Assembly: GCA_016178595.1 (NCBI GenBank)
Contig: JACOSY010000023.1
Location: 62,001-126,000, forward strand
Length of the DNA: 64,000 nt
Direction: 5' to 3'
From: Ignavibacteria bacterium
Lineage (GTDB): Bacteria; Bacteroidota; Ignavibacteria; UBA10030; SZUA-254
Position 1 is the first letter of the stretch, and each line of letters opens with the position of its first letter. The notes under the pieces were generated by a model. The model was given only the letters and a program-made list of their open reading frames with translations, did no database searches and was not told the origin of the DNA. Made by a program: the position numbers and the translations under genes. Shown here in pieces: positions 1-9,867 of the stretch.

Positions 1-954
1 TGTATCAATCACAAGCGATGTACAAACTCCGGCCGTTGGCAAGAAGCCGTTGCTCAGTTCACTCCAATGATCGCCACCATCTGCAGAATGGAGAACGACC
101 TTACCGGAGGAATTTTTCACTCCGATGTACACGTTATCGGGATACTTGGGGTGGATGAGAATAGTTCGAATTTGTTTATCCTCTGCGCTTAACCCGGTGT
201 TTCTTTCTACCCACGTCAATCCTCCATCAGTCGTCTTGAAGACTCCGCTTGGTATTGTCGTATCGATGTTGTAGACGGTTGCGTACACAATGTTTGGATT
301 ACGCGGATCCACAGCGAGGGACGGCCCGGCCTGCATAAAGAAGCCCAGTGAAAGAGTTGTCCAGCTATTTCCCATATCGGTTGATTTAAAGAGTCCGTCA
401 ACAAAGCCAGCGTAGATAATACTGTCATTACTGGGTGCAATTGCTAAGGCGGTAAGGTACTGAGCATTAACTGGTGTAAGAGTGTCCCACGTTAGACCCT
501 GATTTGCAGTACGGTAGACTCGGTTCGACCCTACTCCAACATAGACAGTCTTTGAATCTTTAGGATCAATTTCTATGACCGCAACTGGATAGCCTATCCC
601 TGTAAAAAGAAGGCGCCAATACGCCCCGCCATCCGTTGACATTAAAATGTCATTACTTTCGAGTCTCAAACCCATGTGCGAAACATACACAATTTGTGAA
701 TTGGTGGGATCGATTCTGAGTGCGCCGATATCGGTTCCCCACGATGCCACGGTATCCCAGTGGCCGCCGCCATCAGGACTTCTGATAATACTCTCGAGGT
801 TGATAGCATAGAGCGTATCAGGGTCTTTTCGATAAAGATCAAGTGCAGCAGTCAAGCCGTATGTTCCTGAAGAGCGCCGCCATGGAGCTTGTTGAGAGAA
901 GCTCGAAGAAGTCACGAGTGACATCAATAGGCTAACTTGAATAAGGAGTTTCAT
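1..954 (-). CDS. Secreted Asp-box beta-propeller protein, 3' end outside the window
   Basis: The minus-strand frame opens at ATG 954 and stays open for 318 codons to the window edge, so the C-terminus is missing. It starts with a signal peptide (MKLLIQVSLLMSLVTSSSFS followed by QQ). At least four Asp-box (BNR/sortilin-like) repeats follow, with motifs such as SPDGGGHW, STDGGAYW, STDMGNSW and TTDGGLTW. Each such motif normally marks one blade of a beta-propeller. The protein is a close paralogue of the broken gene immediately upstream (1013-2370). By analogy with that paralogue it probably ends in a T9SS sorting domain and is exported to the surface or medium, but that end cannot be seen. Function and ligand are unknown. 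The equivalent of the paralogue's G-tract is absent here, and the frame is intact. Confidence 0.85.
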   Translation of the reverse strand, partial: MKLLIQVSLLMSLVTSSSFSQQAPWRRSSGTYGLTAALDLYRKDPDTLYAINLESIIRSPDGGGHWDTVASWGTDIGALRIDPTNSQIVYVSHMGLRLESNDILMSTDGGAYWRLLFTGIGYPVAVIEIDPKDSKTVYVGVGSNRVYRTANQGLTWDTLTPVNAQYLTALAIAPSNDSIIYAGFVDGLFKSTDMGNSWTTLSLGFFMQAGPSLAVDPRNPNIVYATVYNIDTTIPSGVFKTTDGGLTWVERNTGLSAEDKQIRTILIHPKYPDNVYIGVKNSSGKVVLHSADGGDHWSELSNGFLPTAGVCTSLVIDT

Positions 955-992
955 GTCAGCAAATATGTAAGGAACCACTCATACGTCAACGA
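871..992. repeat. Direct repeat, copy 1 (signal-peptide region of tandem paralogues)
   Basis: About 120 bp covering the start codon, signal-peptide codons and upstream leader is nearly identical to 2287-2408. Only a few substitutions were seen, for example ATGTCA against GTGTCA near the signal peptide and CAAATAT against CTAATAT upstream. The shared non-coding leader suggests a recent tandem duplication of the whole gene, including its 5' control region, or gene conversion of the 5' ends. Confidence 0.8.
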
Positions 993-1012
993 TAGCTTGG
1001 AAATACGTAAGA

Positions 1013-2370
1013 TCAGCGGAGTAGCAGCATTTTTCTCGCGTAAATTTGCCGGATAGTGCGCTCCTCATTTTTCCCGTTGGTTTGAATACTTGCAATTGTG
1101 AGTCGATAAAAGTAGATTCCACTCGGAAAGTTGTCCGCATTCCATTCCTCGTGATATCTTCCTGCCGTTCTCCTATCTCCATTTACCAGCATGGCAATCC
1201 GCTTACCAAGCACGTCGAATACCTCAAGTGTCACCGTACTTTGCTGCGAGAGATCGAACTCGATCGATGTTGTCGGGTTAAACGGATTGGGATAATTTTG
1301 GTAGAGCGCAAACGCTTGTGGGGTTTCAAGAGTCCCCCTATGCACATCTGTTAAGAGCGTGTCCAAAATATAGATGCCAGCAGTGCCGGCATACATACGG
1401 TTGTGTAATGTATCGATTGCAAATGCTGTCACTGTGTAGTTTCCAGACGAAGGCAACCCGTTACTAAAATTTGTCCAGTGTTCACCCCCATCGCTTGACC
1501 GAAACACTAATCTTCCGGAATCACTTGATACCCCTAAAAAAAGATTGTCCGGATGCCGAGGATGGATAAGAAATGAGTAAATGTGTTGGTCGGTTTTTGC
1601 AAGACCGTTGTTTTTCTCTGTCCATGTCACACCGCCATCGGTGGATTTGTATACCCCCCTTGCTGTGTTGTATCATTCGTATAGATTGCAGCATACACAA
1701 TCTCGGAGTTGCGGCTATCAACTGCGAGCGCTGGTCCTGTCTGCATCGGAAAACCAAGCGACAACCGAGTCCAACTCGCCCCTTTATCTGTTGACTTGAA
1801 GATTCCATTGGAATATCCAGCGTAAATAATGCTGTCGTTAGTCTGCGCAATTGCCACTGAGACAAGGAAGGATGCCCCCACTGGCGCATCCAAGGTGTCC
1901 CAATGTTCACCTTGATTGGAAGTGCGGTATATTTTTTCCGGCCCTCCGCGTCCAGCATACACAGTTTTTGAATCTTCTGGGTCAACTTCTATAACAGCCA
2001 CCGGATAGCTGTACCCAAGGAATAGAAGTCGCCAATGTAGGCCGCCATCCGTTGACATGAGTACGTCATTCCCTTGGATAGTGAAGCCGAAGCGCGATAG
2101 GTACACGACCCGAGAATTATTCGGATCAATGCGAATAGCTCCCACGTCTGTGTTGTACCAGTACACCGTGTCCCAATGCTCACCGCGATCTGTGCTCCTG
2201 ATTGTATTGTTTCCGATTGCATACAGTGTATCCGGATTCTTCTTGTAGATATCAAGTGCAACGATTGGATTTGAGCCCAGTCCGGGAGAGCGCCGCCATG
2301 GAGCTTGTTGAGAGAAGCTCGAAGAAGTCACGAGTGACACCAAAAGACTAACTTGAATAAGGAGTTTCAT
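1013..2370 (-). pseudogene. Secreted Asp-box beta-propeller protein with T9SS sorting domain, frameshifted
   Basis: Two frames together make one gene. The N-terminal part (2370 to stop at 1627) has a signal peptide beginning MKLLIQV and Asp-box motifs STDRGEHW, STDGGLHW, TSNQGEHW and STDKGASW. The C-terminal part (about 1660 to 1013) continues with SSDGGEHW and ends in a T9SS type A sorting domain (ALYQNYPNPFNPTTSIEF, later GIYFYRL). The break lies in a run of six G on the coding strand (1654-1659). Seven G would restore GVYKSTDGG in register with the neighbouring paralogue. The start at 2370 is preferred to an upstream in-frame start at 2394 because it begins the signal peptide. Whether this is a real pseudogene, a phase-variable tract or a consensus error cannot be decided here. 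The role is probably surface or secreted binding, with unknown ligand. Confidence 0.85.
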
Positions 2371-2408
2371 GTCAGCTAATATGTAAGGAACCACTCATAC
2401 GTCAACGA
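2287..2408. repeat. Direct repeat, copy 2
   Basis: Partner of the repeat at 871-992. It covers the leader and signal-peptide codons of the upstream paralogue. From 2409 to about 2713 there is roughly 300 bp of AT-rich sequence in which no gene was recognised. Confidence 0.8.
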
Positions 2409-2713
2409 GTGATCGTGCTCGGGAGGTAAGGCAATCTAATATCTATTTCTGACATTGTCAAGAAATAATTGGCAAACGATTTCTAAGAATTAAACTGACA
2501 TGTTCCGAAGCGCACTCTCAAAGAAAAAACCTTTGCTTTGCTTCAGATGATCCCATCTCGATTCACCCACATCTGTTTCGAATTCAAAGAAGTTTATCAG
2601 ATTGCACGAGTAAACATTTCAGACTTCTCGACTCGAAAATCCTTTATTTATATCATCATCTGTCGAGATGATCTCAAATAAAAAACCTACTTATCTTGTG
2701 TACCTCAGAATGA

Positions 2714-2776
2714 TTACTTCAACCAACGAATCTTTGTATGCGAGTACAACTGGCTATCAAGAACGAGTATCTTCAT
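2714..2776 (-). pseudogene. Possible remnant of a PIN-domain toxin start
   Basis: A 20-codon minus-strand frame starts with ATG inside the end of the AbrB-type antitoxin gene (20 bp overlap) and begins MKILVLDS before diverging and stopping. PIN-domain toxins paired with AbrB-type antitoxins commonly start with a similar strand ending in an acidic residue and are translationally coupled to the antitoxin. Here only these eight residues resemble a PIN toxin and the remaining catalytic acids are absent. This is an inference from position and a very short match; chance resemblance is quite possible. Confidence 0.3.
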
Positions 2777-3002
2777 GTTTACGATCCTTTCGCTGTTCTT
2801 CTGCCAGAGCTTTCGTTGCTTTGCCTTTCACAGGAAGAATGCCGGCAAACTGCTCGAAATACTTTTTGTCGAGCGGGCGAACGAAAAAACCGTGCTGGTC
2901 CTCAATGATCGTCACCCTCGTTCCCTTTTTAATGCCGAACTTTTTTCGAATCCTTGCGGAGACAACAATTTGCCCTTTGGAAGTTACGACGGCTGTTTCC
3001 AT
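2757..3002 (-). CDS. AbrB/MazE/SpoVT-type DNA-binding antitoxin
   Basis: The protein has 81 residues. Residues 1-47 match the swapped-hairpin AbrB fold (VVTSKGQIVVSARIRKKFGI, then KKGTRVTIIED), which binds DNA as a dimer. The charged C-terminal tail (about 55-81) is the kind of segment that usually binds a cognate toxin. A good ribosome-binding site (AAAGGAG) lies about ten bases upstream of ATG 3002. The expected toxin partner should lie just downstream on the minus strand, but only a possible eight-residue PIN start is there (2714-2776), so the antitoxin appears orphaned. Members of the family repress their own operon. It could instead be a free-standing transition-state regulator. Confidence 0.85.
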   Translation of the reverse strand: METAVVTSKGQIVVSARIRKKFGIKKGTRVTIIEDQHGFFVRPLDKKYFEQFAGILPVKGKATKALAEEQRKDRKHEDTRS

Positions 3003-3289
3003 ACATAATAGTACTCCTTTCTGAGTAAAGGTACAAAACTTTATTGAGTATATCGAGAATTACTTTTCAAACAATCCCCTTTTCATCTAATCCGAACTTG
3101 TTCCTATCATTACCAAACAGGTTGGATTCCACCTACATACATCTCGGACTTCCTGGTCTGAATATTCATTATCATCGGAAGTGACTCAGAACAATTCCGG
3201 ATGCATCTCTCCCGGAAAATTCGTACATTCTTATCAAACAATATCTTGTCGGCAAACTTCTACGTATTTCGAATTTCAGGAAACTGATC

Positions 3290-4648
<1,359 letters not shown>

Positions 4649-4729
4649 TCCGAGGCGCAAGCTGGAAACTGCACTCCGTCCATCGGCGGAATGCGCTGAG
4701 AGTTTTGGTCGCCCATACGAAAGCATCAC

Positions 4730-5656
4730 GTGAGCGAATCTTTTCTTCTCATCGTTTTCAACGCCTTCATCCTTGTGATGCTCGCAGTCGATCTGGGCTT
4801 GGCCCAGCGCCGGGCACACTTTCCGACGATGAAGGAGGCGCTTGCATGGACGCTCGTCTGGGTCTCGCTCGCAATGCTCTTCGGCGCGTTCATCTGGCAC
4901 GAATTGGGCGGCACCAAGGCGCTCGAGTATCTCACGGGCTATGTCGTTGAAGAAGCGCTCTCGGTCGATAACGTCTTCGTCTTCATCGTCATCTTCACCT
5001 ACTTCGCCGTCCCGAAGAACGTCCAACACAAGGTCCTGTTCTGGGGAGTGCTGAGCGCCATCGTCTTCCGCGCGATATTCATCGTGCTCGGTGCGGTGCT
5101 CGTCGCGAAATTCTACTGGATACTCTATCTCCTCGGCGGGTTTCTCGTCGTCACGGCAGTCAAGCTTGCAGTTCAGGACGACGTCGAAGTTGCACCGGAG
5201 AGGAATCCTTTTGTCCGTCTTGCACGGAGGCTGTTTCCGATGACGTCCGGTTATGTTGGAGACAAATTCTTCATCAGAGAACATGGCAAGCGTCTCATGA
5301 CGCCGCTGTTCCTTGTTCTCGTCATGATCGAAACGACAGACATCGCCTTTGCAACCGATTCCATTCCCGCCATTTTTGCGATCACACGCGATACGACGAT
5401 CATCTACACCTCCAACATTTTTGCCGTTCTCGGTTTGCGGGCGTTGTATTTCGTTGTCGCGGGATTCATGAAGCAGTTTCATTTCCTCAAGTACGGCCTC
5501 TCGATTGTTCTTGCATTTATCGGCATCAAGATGCTTATTGAACATTGGGTGAATATTCCGATACTGCTTTCGCTGCTCATAATTTTCGCGATCATCACTG
5601 CATCGATTCTCGTATCGATCGTATACGAACGAGTACGACCAGGACAAAACCGATGA
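4730..5656 (+). CDS. TerC/Alx family integral membrane protein
   Basis: The protein has 308 residues and about seven to nine hydrophobic helices. TerC-family hallmarks are present: an acidic residue in helix 1 (AVDLGLAQ), the EEALSVDNVFVF motif at about residue 75-90, and ETTDIAFATDSIPAIFAIT around 200-220. The family is linked to tellurite resistance and manganese homeostasis or metalation of exported proteins (Alx, TerC, MeeF). Transport of Mn2+ is the likely role here, but that is family knowledge. The start is GTG at 4730 and there is no strong ribosome-binding site. The stop overlaps the next ATG (ATGA), so it is translationally coupled to the hemerythrin gene. Confidence 0.93.
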   Translation: MSESFLLIVFNAFILVMLAVDLGLAQRRAHFPTMKEALAWTLVWVSLAMLFGAFIWHELGGTKALEYLTGYVVEEALSVDNVFVFIVIFTYFAVPKNVQHKVLFWGVLSAIVFRAIFIVLGAVLVAKFYWILYLLGGFLVVTAVKLAVQDDVEVAPERNPFVRLARRLFPMTSGYVGDKFFIREHGKRLMTPLFLVLVMIETTDIAFATDSIPAIFAITRDTTIIYTSNIFAVLGLRALYFVVAGFMKQFHFLKYGLSIVLAFIGIKMLIEHWVNIPILLSLLIIFAIITASILVSIVYERVRPGQNR

Positions 5657-6126
5657 AACGACACGATAGCTTCATTCCTCTCTCACGAGAGCATCACGAT
5701 GGACTCTTGCTGGCAACGAGACTTCAACAAGGCCGCAACGCGCTCCTCCGGCTCTGGTCTCATGATCTGAGCCGGCAGGCAGAATACGTCGTACGATTTT
5801 TCGATGAGCACCTCGACAATCATTTCCAAACTGAAGAGACTTTTATCTTCCCGCTTGCCCAGAAATTCTTCCACGAAGAGCAACAGCCGATCATCCAACA
5901 ACTACTCGATGAGCACAACGAGCTGCGGGAGCTTGCCGATTTCCTGCGGAATCCCGACGAGAAAAAGCTCGAATGCACGCTTACCCGTTTCGGGGAGATT
6001 CTCGAGAGGCACATTCGGGCTGAAGAGCGTCAGCTCTTTCCCATCTGCGAAGAAACTTTTCCCGCAGAAGATCTCGGTACGCTGGGGATGAACATTATAC
6101 ACCGACACCGGCAACGGGTGACATGA
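5653..6126 (+). CDS. Hemerythrin HHE domain protein
   Basis: The protein has 157 residues and forms a four-helix-bundle hemerythrin-like domain. Putative di-iron ligands are visible in order: His14/15 (SREHHDG), His53/His57 with Glu61 (DEHLDNHFQTEE), His88 (DEHNELR) and His120 with Glu124 (ERHIRAEE). Such proteins bind oxygen or nitric oxide, or act in iron-centre repair and oxidative-stress responses; no regulator or output domain is fused here. ATG 5653 overlaps the TerC stop, and its own stop overlaps the next ATG. This indicates a tightly coupled operon and favours this start over longer in-frame options inside terC. Confidence 0.9.
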   Translation: MKRHDSFIPLSREHHDGLLLATRLQQGRNALLRLWSHDLSRQAEYVVRFFDEHLDNHFQTEETFIFPLAQKFFHEEQQPIIQQLLDEHNELRELADFLRNPDEKKLECTLTRFGEILERHIRAEERQLFPICEETFPAEDLGTLGMNIIHRHRQRVT

Positions 6127-6923
6127 TGCGATTCACCGCCAATGGTATCGGCATCGAGTACGAGGTGAACGGACCGCGCACAGGAATCCCGGTCGTGTTG
6201 ATCCACGGCTTCCCGTTCAGCAAGGAAATGTGGAAGCCGCAGGTGGAGGTATTGAAAAATCGGTATTATACTATTACGTATGACATTCGTGGACATGGCC
6301 GCAGCGATGTCGGCGACGGCCAGTACACCGTCGAACTTTTCGTGGACGACTTTATCGCTTTGCTCGATCATTTGAAAATCAGCCGTGCTGTTGTCGCCGG
6401 ACTTTCGATGGGCGGATATATTGCGTTACGGGCAATCGAGCGCCATCCTGAACGATTCCGCGGACTTGTTCTGTGCGATACGAGAAGCGAAGCGGACAAC
6501 AACGAAGGAAAGATCCGCCGCGCAACACAGGCAAAGAGCGTGAAGCTCGACGGCATGAAGAAATTTGCCGAGACGTTCGTCGCCGGACTTTTCTACGAGG
6601 GAACTTTCCAACGAAATCCGGAGATCGTCGAGCTGATCAAGTCGATCATCGGAAAAACTTCGCCGCTCGCTGTTGCCGGAACGTTTATCGCGCTCGCCGC
6701 TCGCACCGATACGACTGCCTCCCTCTACGGAATTAAAGTGCCCACGCTCATTCTCGTCGGCAGGCACGACAGCCTCACGCCGCCGTCGGCATCGAGCGCG
6801 ATGAAGGAAAAGATTCCGAACGCCGAGATGTTCGTTCTTCCCAAAGCTGCGCACATGAGCAACCTCGAGTGTACCGATGAATTCAATGAACGCCTTGCAG
6901 ATTTTCTTTCCAGAATACCATAG
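6123..6923 (+). CDS. Alpha/beta-fold hydrolase
   Basis: The protein has 266 residues and the classic alpha/beta hydrolase layout. The oxyanion-hole strand HGFPFSKEMW is near residue 29. The nucleophile elbow GLSMGGY has Ser96, the acid is Asp216 (VGRHDSLTPP) and the base is His244 (AAHMSN). It resembles the 3-oxoadipate enol-lactonase / RsbQ-like branch, so an esterase or lactonase acting on a small ester is likely, but the substrate cannot be read from sequence. It is cytoplasmic, with no signal peptide. It overlaps the hemerythrin gene by four bases (ATGA) and lies six bases ahead of the lipid glycosyltransferase, so all four genes 4730-8087 are probably one transcript. Confidence 0.9.
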   Translation: MMRFTANGIGIEYEVNGPRTGIPVVLIHGFPFSKEMWKPQVEVLKNRYYTITYDIRGHGRSDVGDGQYTVELFVDDFIALLDHLKISRAVVAGLSMGGYIALRAIERHPERFRGLVLCDTRSEADNNEGKIRRATQAKSVKLDGMKKFAETFVAGLFYEGTFQRNPEIVELIKSIIGKTSPLAVAGTFIALAARTDTTASLYGIKVPTLILVGRHDSLTPPSASSAMKEKIPNAEMFVLPKAAHMSNLECTDEFNERLADFLSRIP

Positions 6924-6929
6924 AAACTC

Positions 6930-8087
6930 ATGGCGCTTCTGAAGAAGAAGAAATCTCTCCTCGTCCTTTCTGCAACCGCAGGCGCCGGACACGTTCGCGC
7001 AGCCGAAGCGCTTGTTGCAACGGCGGAATCTCTCTCGATGCCGGTGACGATCCGGCACGAAGACATCCTCGATTTCACTTTTCCACTCTTCAAGAAAGTC
7101 TATGCCGATATCCAATTCACAATCATCAATCGATCGCCTGAGCTGTGGGGCTTCCTCTATCGTCGGACGGAATCGAAAGGTGTAAGGAAAAAGAAGTCGC
7201 CGTTGCTGAAACTCTTCGACCAGTTCAATTACAAAAAGTACCTGCGAACACTTAACGAATGGAAACCGGACGCCGTTATTTGCACGCACTTTCTTCCCTA
7301 CGCGGCAATCTCCGAACAATTGAAGAAGCCCGAATGGACGATTCCTTTTTTCGGCGTTGTCACCGATTATTATGTCCACTCGCTCTGGCTGAATGAATCT
7401 GTGAGACGTTACTATGTCCCATCGGACGAAGCGGCGTGGGGCATGTACGCGCAGGGAATTCAGCACAAAAAACTTCTCGTGAGCGGAATTCCCGTCATGC
7501 CACAATTTGCAGAACGATCAGAAAAACGGAAAGCACGGACTTCGCTCGGACTTTCTCCCACGCCTTTCACCATTCTTGTCCTTTCCGGTGGATATGGTGT
7601 TGGAGTGATCGATGAGCTTGTCCCCTCTGTGGCGGAATTCCTCTCGTCGTACGAGCACCGGCAAGTTCAAATGATCGTCGTATGCGGAAAGAATCGGAAA
7701 CTGCACGAGACATTGAGAAGGAAGCGGTTTCCACCAAACGTCGATGTGAAGCTTTACCAGTTCATCGACTTTGTCGATCAGTTGATGGATGCCTCGGATG
7801 TCTTGATCACCAAAGCCGGCGGACTGACGATCACCGAAGCGCTCGTGAAACATCTCCCGATGATCATCTTCGATCCGATCCCGGGACAGGAAGGACATAA
7901 TACGAACTACATTCTCGAACACGGCGCGGCACTCACCGCGACAAACTTCTCTATCCTTCACTACAAGCTCAAAATAATCCTTGAACAACCGGAACTGCTC
8001 TCATCCATGCGAATCAAAGCCGAAGTGATTGCACGGTCGGATGCGACCAAGAAAATATTGGAGGATGTGTTGAATTGCATTCGGTAG
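6930..8087 (+). CDS. GT28 / MGDG-synthase-like glycolipid glycosyltransferase
   Basis: The protein has 385 residues. The N-terminal half matches the MGDG synthase type Rossmann domain (LVLSATAGAGHVRAAEAL at residues 11-28, and a lipid-facing EDILDF segment). The C-terminal GT28 domain includes LVLSGGYGVG and the donor-binding SDVLITKAGGLTITEAL around 290-305. Relatives such as plant MGD1 and Bacillus UgtP transfer galactose or glucose to diacylglycerol at the inner membrane, so membrane glycolipid synthesis is the likely role. The TAG stop at 8085-8087 is supplied by the first bases of a REPIN repeat (GGTAGGAC), so the repeat abuts or slightly redefines the C-terminus. It is the last gene of the TerC operon. 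Confidence 0.88.
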   Translation: MALLKKKKSLLVLSATAGAGHVRAAEALVATAESLSMPVTIRHEDILDFTFPLFKKVYADIQFTIINRSPELWGFLYRRTESKGVRKKKSPLLKLFDQFNYKKYLRTLNEWKPDAVICTHFLPYAAISEQLKKPEWTIPFFGVVTDYYVHSLWLNESVRRYYVPSDEAAWGMYAQGIQHKKLLVSGIPVMPQFAERSEKRKARTSLGLSPTPFTILVLSGGYGVGVIDELVPSVAEFLSSYEHRQVQMIVVCGKNRKLHETLRRKRFPPNVDVKLYQFIDFVDQLMDASDVLITKAGGLTITEALVKHLPMIIFDPIPGQEGHNTNYILEHGAALTATNFSILHYKLKIILEQPELLSSMRIKAEVIARSDATKKILEDVLNCIR

Positions 8088-8141
8088 GACAGGTCTCCTG
8101 ACCTGTCCACTTTGCAGACAGAACGGGAGTTCTGTCCTACC
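8083..8141. repeat. REPIN, left copy
   Basis: A 59 bp element made of two hairpins in opposite orientation. The first is GGACAGGTC-TCCT-GACCTGTCC, the second is GACAGAAC-GGGA-GTTCTGTC, and the outer ends are the inverted pair GGTAGGACAG / CTGTCCTACC. This is the REPIN architecture mobilised by RAYT transposases. It sits between the lipid glycosyltransferase (whose stop codon it provides) and the RAYT gene. Confidence 0.85.
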
Positions 8142-8161
8142 AACACAACTTGGGAGGCAAC

Positions 8162-8647
8162 ATGAAAAAACGGATACGAGAATTTTCCATCCATCAGAGA
8201 CATCTTCCTCATTGGCAGTTACCTGGGGCGGTTTATCATGTTGTTTTTACTTTGAAAGATTCGTCTATCTGTAACCTTTGTTATGATGAGATAGCGCCTA
8301 TCATCCTCAAGGCACTCTCTCATTATGCAAACCACCGGTACATTTTGTACGATCATACTGTCATGCCGGATCATGTTCATGTGATTCTGCAGCCGTACGA
8401 GAAAGATTTTTCTGTCGAGCCGCTGGGCGATATCGTTGGAGATATAAAGAGTTACACTGCCCGGTCAATTAACGCGACTCTTAACCGTAAAGGTGCGCTT
8501 TGGTTGGATGAATCATACGATAGGATTATCCGCGACGATGCAGAGTACAAAAGAATTGCACAATATATTTTTGAAAATCCCGTTCGCGTCGGACTTGTAC
8601 ATTCAGGCGAACAATGGAAGTGGTGGAGACCTACACAATGGCGGTAG
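8162..8647 (+). CDS. REP-associated tyrosine transposase (RAYT, Y1/HUH family)
   Basis: The protein has 161 residues and matches IS200-like single-strand transposases of the RAYT group. The HUH motif lies in MPDHVHVIL (His71 and His73), with LPGAVYHVVFTL upstream and the conserved tail YIFENPVRVGL near residue 140. Start ATG 8162 follows GGGAGG; an in-frame TTG at 8150 overlaps that site and is not preferred. RAYTs are immobile host-domesticated enzymes thought to cut and spread REP/REPIN hairpins. Here the gene is bracketed by REPINs at 8083-8141 and 8704-8762 and a half copy at 8643-8679, and its own TAG stop falls inside that half copy. It looks intact. Confidence 0.93.
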   Translation: MKKRIREFSIHQRHLPHWQLPGAVYHVVFTLKDSSICNLCYDEIAPIILKALSHYANHRYILYDHTVMPDHVHVILQPYEKDFSVEPLGDIVGDIKSYTARSINATLNRKGALWLDESYDRIIRDDAEYKRIAQYIFENPVRVGLVHSGEQWKWWRPTQWR

Positions 8648-8679
8648 GGCAGTGCTCCTGCACTGTCCGCCAGGCAGAC
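8643..8679. repeat. REP half-element at the RAYT stop
   Basis: The sequence GGTAGGGCAGTGCTCC plus its hairpin partner TGCACTGTCC is a diverged single REP hairpin of the same family as the flanking REPINs. It provides the TAG stop of the RAYT gene (8645-8647). Confidence 0.7.
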
Positions 8680-8703
8680 AAAAAGCAGTTTTCGATTACT
8701 TCT

Positions 8704-8762
8704 GGTAGGACAGGTCTCCCGACCTGTCCACCTAGCGGACAGAACAGGAGTTCTGTCCTACC
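8704..8762. repeat. REPIN, right copy
   Basis: A 59 bp element with the same layout and nearly the same sequence as the left copy (outer GGTAGGACAG / CTGTCCTACC, two inner hairpins). Differences lie mainly in the loop and the spacer between hairpins. It lies between the RAYT gene and hemB. Confidence 0.85.
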
Positions 8763-8839
8763 GCTCTTTCCTTGTATGTTGAACTTAAAACTGAAGTTTA
8801 GTACATTTGAGAAGACTTTCATATCGTTCTGGAGACAAC

Positions 8840-9850
8840 ATGCACAATTCCGATAAACTCATCCTCAGCAATATCAAGACTGAAACCCATCCCTTCCGCC
8901 GTCTCCGCCGCACGCGTATGACCGCGACACTGCGTTCGATGGTGCGCGAGACGGAGCTTTCCAAAAACGATTTCATCTATCCTCTCTTCGTCGTTCCGGG
9001 AACGAACGTCAAGAAAGAAGTTTCATCCATGCCCGGCGTCTATCAAATGTCGGTGGACAACATCGTGCGCGAGTGTGCAGGCGTGAAGTCGCTTGGTATT
9101 CCCGCCGTCATCCTCTTCGGCATCCCCGAGCATAAAGACGAAGTCGGGAGCGAGGCGTACGACGAGCTTGGTATTGTGCAGCGCGCGATCCACGCCATCA
9201 AGAAAGAAGTGCCGGAGCTTTTCGTCATTACGGACGTGTGTCTCTGCGAGTACACCTCGCACGGACACTGCGGCATCGTCCGCGGCGATGAGATCGTGAA
9301 CGACGAATCGATCGAGTTACTTGCGCGTGAAGCGCTCACCCATGCGCAGGCCGGAGCCGATATGGTTGCGCCATCGGATATGTTCGATGGCCGCGTGCAA
9401 GCGATTCGTGCGATCCTTGACGAGAACAATTTCCAGAACATTCCCATCATGTCGTACGCCGCGAAGTACGCGTCGGGATTTTATGGGCCGTTCCGTGAAG
9501 CCGCCGAAAGCACGCCAAAGTTCGGCGACCGCCGCTCGCACCAGATGGATCCGGCAAATTCCAACGAAGCCCTGCGCGAAGTTCAAGCCGACATCGACGA
9601 AGGCGCCGACATCGTCATGGTGAAGCCGGCTCTTCCCTATCTCGATATCATTCGGCGGGTGAAGGATGTTTTCCAGATGCCGACAGCCGCCTATAACGTC
9701 AGCGGCGAGTATTCGATGGTCAAAGCCGCCGGACGATTGGGATGGATAGACGAACAGCGCGTGATGATGGAAATGCTCACAGGGATCAAGCGCGCCGGAG
9801 CGGACTTGATCCTCACGTACTTCGCAAAAGAAGCGGCAAAGCTGTTGTAA
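8840..9850 (+). CDS. hemB: Delta-aminolevulinic acid dehydratase (porphobilinogen synthase)
   Basis: This cytoplasmic enzyme of 336 residues condenses two 5-aminolevulinate molecules to porphobilinogen in tetrapyrrole synthesis. Visible signatures are YPLFVVPG near residue 48; the cysteine cluster [14 protein letters not shown] (Cys134, Cys136, Cys144), which marks the zinc-dependent form; and the two active-site lysine regions [12 protein letters not shown] and [15 protein letters not shown] 8840 is chosen because GGAGA lies just upstream; an in-frame TTG at 8807 would add 11 non-conserved residues. It is followed after 17 bp by an SDR gene and then by hemL, giving a small heme cluster. Confidence 0.97.
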   Translation: MHNSDKLILSNIKTETHPFRRLRRTRMTATLRSMVRETELSKNDFIYPLFVVPGTNVKKEVSSMPGVYQMSVDNIVRECAGVKSLGIPAVILFGIPEHKDEVGSEAYDELGIVQRAIHAIKKEVPELFVITDVCLCEYTSHGHCGIVRGDEIVNDESIELLAREALTHAQAGADMVAPSDMFDGRVQAIRAILDENNFQNIPIMSYAAKYASGFYGPFREAAESTPKFGDRRSHQMDPANSNEALREVQADIDEGADIVMVKPALPYLDIIRRVKDVFQMPTAAYNVSGEYSMVKAAGRLGWIDEQRVMMEMLTGIKRAGADLILTYFAKEAAKLL

Positions 9851-9867
9851 GCATTCAAACCACAACA

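Noticed and set aside
6426..7505. A 359-codon open frame on the minus strand, opposite the hydrolase and GT28 genes
   Set aside because: It is antisense to two genes with clear catalytic motifs and its translation is Arg/His/Phe-rich low-complexity with no recognisable domain.
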